This document shows positions 56,336-64,000 of a stretch of DNA of 64,000 bases, one piece after another. Source of the stretch: Neelides folsomi (Eukaryota > Arthropoda > Collembola > Neelipleona > Neelidae); assembly GCA_034687125.1 (NCBI GenBank), contig JAQGBZ010000008.1, positions 496,001 to 560,000 of the forward strand. The letters are read 5' to 3'. A model generated the notes under the pieces. That model had not been told where the DNA came from, did not search any database, and worked only from the letters and a program-made list of their open reading frames with translations. Made by a program: the position numbers and the translations under genes. How positions within the stretch are numbered: the first letter of the stretch is position 1; each line of letters begins with the position of its first letter.

Positions 56336-59300
56336 AAGGGAAGGAAGGCGGAAGAGAGGAGGAAGAAAAGAAGAAAGGAACATAAATTGAATCGAATCGA
56401 AACACAAAGGAATTTTTGGAACAGAGAAATGAAGATACGCGCCACTATGTACTTTAACTCTTATACCTATTTCAACTCCCTTAAACAATATTGTAATATC
56501 TTCAACATTGAAAGGTTTTCTTTCTCGGCTCTTCTGTATTCAACTTTTTAATTAAATCCTCTCTGCTTTGAAAAGGAAACTTTTTTCATTCATTCACGTG
56601 GCATTTTCACAATCACTTCACCAATTCAGTCAGTCATTCATTAATAATGAAACTGTAAGTTTTAAAATCGAAAAATTGAGACAATTCAATATTTTATAAA
56701 AAATGAAATTGGACATTTAATGATTTCTTTAACGAAACATATTTTACATTTAATAGTTAGACTACGGTAATAATTTGTTATTTAGTCAGTAATCAGTAAT
56801 TTGAATTTAAACACGAACTTGGGCATTGGTTGTAATTAAAGTCATAAATCAATTGGACAATAATTGAACTTGATTTATTGCAATGTTGAGTTCGAAATTT
56901 GAAAATCTAAATTTTGGAGAATGAATTTCTTGAATCAAAAATCATTTGAAGGAGACTCGAGCGGAAACGAAGATTTGTATGACTCAAGAGAGAGGTTTTG
57001 ATCTGAAACTCCCAGGTTTTCCTATAAAAGAATCAGAGGTTTCTTCCTTGAAGGACCTTTGGGCGAAGGTAAGTGAGAAAGATGGGTGAATAATGTGGAA
57101 GTAATCGGGGAAGTGAATAATGAAACCCGATCATTTTTTCATAGGGGAGGAAATTGAGGAAATGAAAGGAGTTTCCCTTTTGAGAAACGGAGCCTATAAA
57201 ATTTATTATCTGACATTTTGACTTGACCCCATTACTTGAGCCAGGTAGGAGAGAATGGCCGGGGATTGTAATGGAAAAATTCGTTCCTTTCCCTTTTTCA
57301 AAGATAAATAGCGGCTCGGGGAGTTGGGCCAACCTGAACACCCCACGACCCTTAAATTATTTAATAACACTTTGTTGGGGGAAAAACAATTCACTTTCGC
57401 CCATTTACTAATTCCGAATTAAAAGAATTCTCCTTTGGTTGGGGGTTGGAAAGGTTAAAATGTAATTAATCTCCTTTTACTTTTTCCTTACTCATCCATT
57501 CATCTGTTTCAACTAAGGGAGAGCTCTCGAGAGATTCGCCAAATTTTTCCCCAATTGATCATTGAAAGTTAAACGGTGGTTTTACGGAGCAGCTAATAAA
57601 TATTATACAATACTAAAGGTTTTCTTTGTATGAGTATGGTTGGAATATTCTTCATGAAATTGACATACAAATAACAAATCTTTTATAAAAATTAAAATAT
57701 TAATCTTTAATCTTACAATATTTACATTTAGTCAATCATTCGTACTAAAAAAGTTCCTGTTTATTTTATCTTTCAAAAATTTACTTATTTATTTTAATTA
57801 TTTTATACTAACAACTTTTAGTTCTCTTTTAATTAATTTAATGTTCAATCCAATCTAAAAAGTTTGGTTTTGAAATTATCTTTTGTCAATTCCCCAGCTT
57901 CCTATTTATCATAAATTAATAAAAGAGAAAATGACAAAAGTTTGAGTAAAAGGAGGAAAAAGCAATTGTGAAGTGTTAATGTAAGATAAAAGTTGAGTTG
58001 TGAGATCTTCGTCTTGTTTTTCAACTTTCCCAATTTCATCTTTGATGGACTGAGATAGAGCGATTGGAAGAAGTTTGAAATATCTTCAATCGAACGTCTC
58101 TTCTGTCCCTTCTTATCAACTTCTCTATCAACTTCAATAATTAAATAAAAGAGACATGGAACTGAACTCACTCAAATTCCCCAAATGTCTTTTATTTGTG
58201 TCCATTACGATATAACTATACCATAATTTATAAATATTACACAATTCTTTCCCTATTTATTTTAAGCTAAATTTTTATATTTATCACCAACATAATTTTA
58301 TTATAACGTATTCATATATTAAATATACAATGTGTATAATACATAAAATAACACTCTATCTAATATATACTTAATTCACATATTATTTATTTTACCAGTT
58401 TGATAGTAAGTAAAAGCGTGAGCGCATTAAAGCGGGAAAGATACAGATTTTCCTTTTCAATTTTCCGTCTCCGTGAAGAATAAGAGGATTCCGCCTTGGG
58501 AAAATTCTGTAAATTTCTTTATTTCTTTTCCCAAAAGTTGAGATTCAAATGGAGGACTTTGACATTCTTCGCTCAACCAGCTTGGAAGCTTAAAAGGAGG
58601 AAGTTGGAAAGTTTGACTCTTCAGCTTCTATTTGGATTTTCATTCCTTGGTTTTGAAGGGTATGCGTGGGAGGCTGATGAAACTCTCAACATTCTCATCA
58701 TCTCAAAATCTTCCTTCATATACATTTTGTTTCATTATCCTTCCAAAATACTTACATATCTAAATATACGTTATAATCATTAGGGTTTAACTAATATAAA
58801 TGAAATGTATTGTGGTACTTTAAGTATTAAACTTTATATTTTATTATAGCTTTAGTAGACTTATTCCTTTACGTAAAGTTGCATCAATTCAACTAAAATG
58901 AGAATGAGCAGGAGAAAGAACTTTTTGCCTATTGATGTAAAATATAAAGACCTTTGTTATTCGCTAGCTCGAGTTTGGAATGTATTCAATAAGAATATTC
59001 TTCTCTTTAAATAAGGATATTCATCGCCCATAAGTGAAAAGGGGGACATATCATCATAGGTGTATCGCTGAGCAAATTGAATTTGTAAGGATGAAATATG
59101 GAAATTCAAAATTCTCCTTCTATGGTGGAAAATGATAGGGATAAAAATGAAGTTTGATATCACATTCCCTTTATAAGCGAATCTTTACACTGAGGATGAC
59201 ATTGATTCTCTCGAGAGAGAATTCGAAAGGGATAATTTGACGATTGGAGAAGGAAAAGATTGGGTTGAGTATATCTATTATATTGATAGTTACGGAATGG

Positions 59301-60506
59301 AGGTTATATTATATTACTGTATGAGTATGCTTTAAAACCCATAAAATATCAAAAGACTTTTCATTTACCCATCCAGAAAATTTCCCAATTTCTGCGAATT
59401 TCTCATTTTATAACTTTTAGTCGAATTAAATTTGATTCAAAGAGTTTGTTAAAATATAAAATATGTTTGAAATATTTACTTGAGTATAATTAATGTACTT
59501 GTATAATTTAATTCGTTTAAGATGCCTTTTATCGATAATGGAGAAAGTGATTTTGAATATTTTTAAAAGAAAGTGTAGTCAAGTTTGTAAAGAATGAGAT
59601 GAAAGTGAAAAATGAGCTCAATGAGGAATTTTTAATTAAACCGTGTTCATCTTATGTATACTTGAAGCACATAAAAAGAAGTTGGTTGGTCCATCCAGTT
59701 TTTCAATGATCCTTAAAAGAAGTATGAAAGGATTCTTTTATAATTCCCTCTTTCAAAATGAAGCTTTTCAATTTCCTCGAATTCCTCTTCTTATTTTCTC
59801 CCAAGTATTTCAAGATCTTCTTCAGACTGAACACAAGCACAATAAAGGAAGGAAACGAGGAGTTTCCAATTCAATTCCTCTCCTTGATAAAACTCACCGC
59901 ATGGGAATGGCCAACATATTGGGCAGAAAATTTGAATAAGTTTCAATTCCAATGTCAATAAAATTAACTCAATATCCAAATAAAAACGAGGAAAGTTTGG
60001 GTAGTAAATCAATTCTGACTGGTTAAGCTTGAAAAAGAAGAGGTGAGGAGGAGAATTTCCTCATTTGCAATTAAAATGTAATTTAAAGAGATTGAAAGGG
60101 GAGGAATGGCGAGTTAATTAACTTCGTCTATTCACACTTCTCTTCACTCCAACCTTCCATGAGAGATTCAAGACAAATTAAGAGAAAGGAAGAAAACTAT
60201 GCATATTTTAACAATTCGGTCACTCCAAAAACCTTAATTTTACTCCAACCACAACTTCACTTCGACTTGTGTCAATTTTATTAAAGCTTTCACCAATTAA
60301 CTTTCATCAGTTTTCTTATTTCTTTCAATTAAATGAATGGTTTTCAATTTTTTCATGAATCACTTAATTGTTATGATAATAGGTAATCTTCATAATAATT
60401 TTCTAATCATTGCCACGAGTCTCCTTATATGAAAATATCCTCCAAGGCAGGAATCGACCGGACGATGGTTCAATAGACTCCTGGACAAAAGCGAGAGATA
60501 CAAGTA
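56336..60506. other. Intergenic region downstream of para
   Basis: No gene was recognised. It should contain the sodium channel 3' untranslated region (candidate ATTAAA at 56,551). Open frames up to about 100 codons have no family resemblance. Confidence 0.5.
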
Positions 60507-61787
60507 ACAGGTTATTCACTAAAAAGGTTGACACTTTCACCAAATTTCTCCCCTTTTCCCATATAAACTGAAAGAAAAAATGAATATTTTACGTTGATTT
60601 TACTAAATTTCAACATAATTTCCACCCTTTTGACACATTTCTGCCATCGAGTAACTAAAGCACAAATTCCTCTTTATAAAAAACCTTGGCTCTTGTTCCT
60701 CAAGCCATTTTTCAACGGCAGCAATGAGTTCTTCGGTCGTCGCGAATCTTTTTCCTTCCAAATGTTTTTTAAGCGGACCATGTGGTGCGTAGCTGGTCAT
60801 TATGACTCCTATGGTGTCCCAAAAATGATCAACATAACTTTTCGAACCGAAGTTGTGGCCTAAAAAATTATTGGTTAATCAATTATTGATTATTTAATTA
60901 AATAATAATAAAACATTAATTTAAAAAGATTACCTTAAATCTATGAAGACGGGGCGATTCTTTGTGCCCCCTTTCCATTGAAGCCAACTTTCCCATAGGC
61001 GTAAAGTAGTGAACCCAAGATTCATCTCCAGTGACAATTCGGTTCAGAAAAGCATCACCTTCATTTTCAAAACGCTGCAACATTTGTTGGCTGACTGCAA
61101 CTCGTCTTTGTCTCATTTTCTCAGTCAGAAACTTTGGAACAACCCTTGAGCACACTTTATGGAAATGAAGGTCATTGTGAAGAATTTTCAAAGCCGTGGT
61201 TCTTCCAATGTTCAGTGTTTCAGCCACCATTGTAACGGACAATCTTCTGTTGGTTCGAATTAACGCGTCAACCTCATTCTGTACGTCTGGAGAATTGACG
61301 CTTTTGGGTCTTCCTGGTCGTTTTTTTTTATCACGGACACACATTTCACCATTCTTGAACTTCAAAATCCAATTTGCTACACATTGGCCCTATTGGCCTA
61401 ATTGAAGGCTGATGCACTTTGGTCCAAACTTGGCTTCCAATTCCCTATGGATCTGTCTAACTCCATAGGTTACGTTTAAACACCATAAACTTAATTGTGG
61501 ATCTTAAATCAAGTTTATTAAACTCCATTTTACTCAGAATTTTAAATATAACCGGTAAAATTTTACATAAAATATATTTAAATAAGATTTATATTTAAAT
61601 TCCAGAAGACGCATTTTGCCCCATTGGTTTTTTTCTAAAATGGCTGCCATTTTTTAAAAAAATATTTTTAAAAACCCATATTTTGTCCAAAAATTTATAA
61701 ATGGTTCATAAACATGCCTGCAAAATTTTATCTTTCTAAGTTAATGGGGAGAGACAATAATGTCAACCTTTTTAGTGAATGACCTGT
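60507..61787 (-). mobile_element. Mariner DNA transposon, internally deleted copy
   Basis: 1,281 bases bounded by terminal inverted repeats of about 30 bases. The left end reads ACAGGTTATTCACTAAAAAG, and the right end, on the other strand, ACAGGTCATTCACTAAAAAG, continuing with GTTGAC on both. A TA precedes the left end (60,505-60,506); the right flank is CA, so one target copy has mutated. The interior encodes a mariner transposase remnant on the minus strand. Confidence 0.93.
60603..61528 (-). pseudogene. Mariner transposase remnant with intron-like segment
   Basis: Starts MEFNKLDLRSTIKFMVF at 61,528. A frame shift separates this from VRQIHRELEAKFGPKCISLQ. A further break precedes the long intact part (from 61,365), which runs WILKFKNGEMCV, the RPGRPKSVNSPDVQ linker, RRLSVTMVAETLNIGRTTAL (helix-turn-helix) and IVTGDESWVHYF (first catalytic Asp) to HRFK. 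Then comes a 74-base GT...AG segment (60,860-60,933), after which ATTSVRKVMLIIF resumes in phase. One base appears lost before WDTIGVIMTSYAPHG. That segment fuses directly to PLKKHLEGKRFATTEEL, so about 100 residues containing the second and third catalytic Asp are missing. The C-terminus also has a shifted frame. Non-functional. Confidence 0.88.
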
Positions 61788-64000
61788 CATCTCTGATGGA
61801 GTCCATCAACCAACCTGTATTGCTTATTTCGGGACCTTAGGTTCCACACTTCACCCGGTTTCGCTCATCATCATCACATTCATCCTCATAAGTTAATAAG
61901 TAGGAAACCCGCAAAATACATACCGGGGAGGGCTACAATTTACATTACATTTGAAATAATTTAAATTTTATATTTAATTTAAGAGTTTATCATAGGTAGG
62001 TGGTATGTACTAGTTTGGAGTAAAGTCTTTTAGTGACTGATTCTTAATAATTCGCTTCTTGACTTCTTTTATATACCTTATCTTATCTCTTCTCAAGGCC
62101 GTTTGTTTATTAATTTTATAATTTTTATCTATGATTAAGATAGGAGAATGAGAAAATCACAATCGTCTCTTCTTTGTATTATAATTTCGATTCATTTCTT
62201 ATAAATAGACAAATGAATATACTACATATATAGTATTATGGTTTGGAAAATTTATTTAATTTGAATTAGTAAAAGATTTAATTTGAAAAGTAAAACTGTA
62301 AAAAAATTAGTAAAATTCAACTTTGAAATGGTGGGTTAAAAAGGAAGGATTGATTGACCGCTTGAACTAAATTTCAAACTTTGAGACTCTAATCATCAAC
62401 TGAGGTCAATTGTGTTATTAATGAAGGAGTTAAAAGGAAAAGTTTTCTTTTCCTACACTTATCAACTTGAGCGAATCCTCGTTATTTCCTCAGCCCATTA
62501 TCTTCATGTCCTCGACTCTCTCGCCCCACGTCTGTCCCCTTAAATAATAAATGGAGGAATGGAGAAATTAAACCCAACTACACCTCACAATTAAATATTA
62601 AATCTATTCTTCCCACTACCTTCAAATTCTAATGGATTTTGTTTGTAGTTGAGTTTATGGCAAAAGTGGTTTTGTTCCGTTTCTCGATTACTTACCTGTC
62701 CCGGGTAGTTAACACCAAGAAATTCCCACAAGAAAAGTCAAAAGGGAAAATCCTCCACGTCCATCGCCCTGCCACTTCACCTCTCCGATCAAACTTCATT
62801 CTTCATTTTCCTATTTATGCCAATTCGGATAAAGATCTTTTTAAATGTACATTATTTATATAAATAAATAGATTTATCTTAAGTTTATTTTTATGCGGTG
62901 GAGGAGCATAGTATACTCTATTTGTAATACATGTACCATACTGTATAAAATATGTAAGCATGGTACACATGGTATACCAAGTAAGAAAATATGGCTTATA
63001 GGAAAATCATTAAGAAGCTTCCAGACTTGTGACTTCGTTTGTTAATTGACAAGTTCCTTTTGTATTGTCCTCCCATTAGGAGGAAGAAGAGTGAAGTGGG
63101 AGATGTAGAACTTCCATTTTCACACCATCCATCATTTTTTCATCGGAGGTAAAAGCTCAAGTTGTCAACTCCACATTCATCAACTATTAACTTTGAGACT
63201 TTGCTATTAACCGCCTTTGGCTGCTTCAGACAAACAAGGGCGGGGATGACCTTCGGGGCCAATCAGTCAATCGCCACTTTGCCAAAAAGTCTCTCACAAT
63301 TCATCTAAACATTTCACGAACTACTATGGGGGAAATGGGAAGACGTGTGCATAATGATAATATAATGAGCTTATCTCTCACTCTTTCTATCATGCAAATT
63401 GACAATGGAGACATAAAAAAACTTTTTTTTATTCTTTTCTGAAAGTTCAGGCTTTTCGGGCTGCTTATTAAATAATTTATCATTATGTTAAAACGTGCCG
63501 CATCCAATATTATTCAAATCATTAATGTTATAAATGTTATATTGAAAGCTGTTAATAAATCATATTCAAGACATCGAATCATATCAAATAATAATTTACA
63601 TTATTACTCCTTTTGTTAAAGCAATTTTCTTTAATAATTCAAAAGGAAAATTTAAGATTTATTCAAACATATTGTCAATTAGCCGTTTGAGATTGGTTAT
63701 TTAAATAGTCAGACTTTTGTTTCTTCAAGGCACTTCGCCTTAATAGAATGAATAAATGATGAAGATTTTAACTCGTCAACTCTTCCACTTCCGGACCCAT
63801 TTTCATTCCTTCACTCTTCCAATGAAATTGACTCAATTGAGGAACGATGAAAGTCATGAAAGCGAAAGTTGTAAAATGACTAGAATCTCTCTTGGATTAT
63901 AGTTACTATAATATATTGCGTCAACCTCTCATCCATCTTCAACTTTAACTTCTCCTTTATTCCTTAATTTATCCTTAACTGTCTTTAGAAATACTATTTT
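61788..64000. other. Intergenic AT-rich DNA
   Basis: No recognisable gene, RNA or complete transposon. A moderately GC-rich 100-base stretch just right of the mariner (61,790-61,890) has no identified content. Confidence 0.5.

Overview
The window is about 70% A+T eukaryotic DNA with short GT-AG introns (many 60 to 170 bases), arthropod-type gene families and two Tc1/mariner transposons. The main gene is a para-type voltage-gated sodium channel whose N-terminus and transmembrane cores are close to those of insects. The organism is therefore an arthropod, probably a hexapod or close pancrustacean. I cannot name the species.

Layout. 1-17,930 holds no gene I can recognise, only AT-rich DNA, two adjacent small inverted-repeat elements (6,478-7,144) and perfect hairpins. 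17,934-18,650 (-) is the ubiquitin-conjugating enzyme Ubc13/UBE2N in four exons. Head to head with it lies a divergent Shaker-class potassium channel, 19,134-20,867 (+). 21,002-22,545 is a decayed Tc1-like transposon with double terminal repeats. 24,774-25,406 (-) is an open frame for a glycine-rich RGG-like protein. 25,916-28,403 (-) is the splicing factor SLU7 in six exons. Head to head with it, 28,917-31,454 (+) is a nibrin (NBS1)-like FHA/BRCT protein in seven exons. 31,455-37,226 is upstream DNA with two GC-richer islands, one carrying an RFX-type X-box. 37,227-56,335 (+) is the sodium channel: 30 coding exons, 6,102 nt, 2,033 residues, with every exon junction in phase. 56,336-64,000 is non-genic apart from an internally deleted mariner (60,507-61,787) that carries an intron-like segment in its transposase.

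The genes do not form one pathway. Ubc13 (K63-linked ubiquitin in DNA-damage and immune signalling) and nibrin (MRE11-RAD50-NBS1 complex) both bear on DNA double-strand-break responses. SLU7 is a second-step splicing factor. The two channels set neuronal excitability. Two head-to-head pairs (UBE2N/Kv and SLU7/NBS1) have spacers of about 480 and 510 bases, so shared promoters are possible.

Most notable: the sodium channel has Val where insect channels have Thr929, a pyrethroid-site position, and only one copy each of the two exons that are duplicated and mutually exclusive in insects. The mariner contains a 74-base GT-AG segment that splices in phase on paper. No novel multi-gene system was found. 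All product calls come from reading the protein sequence, not from database searches.
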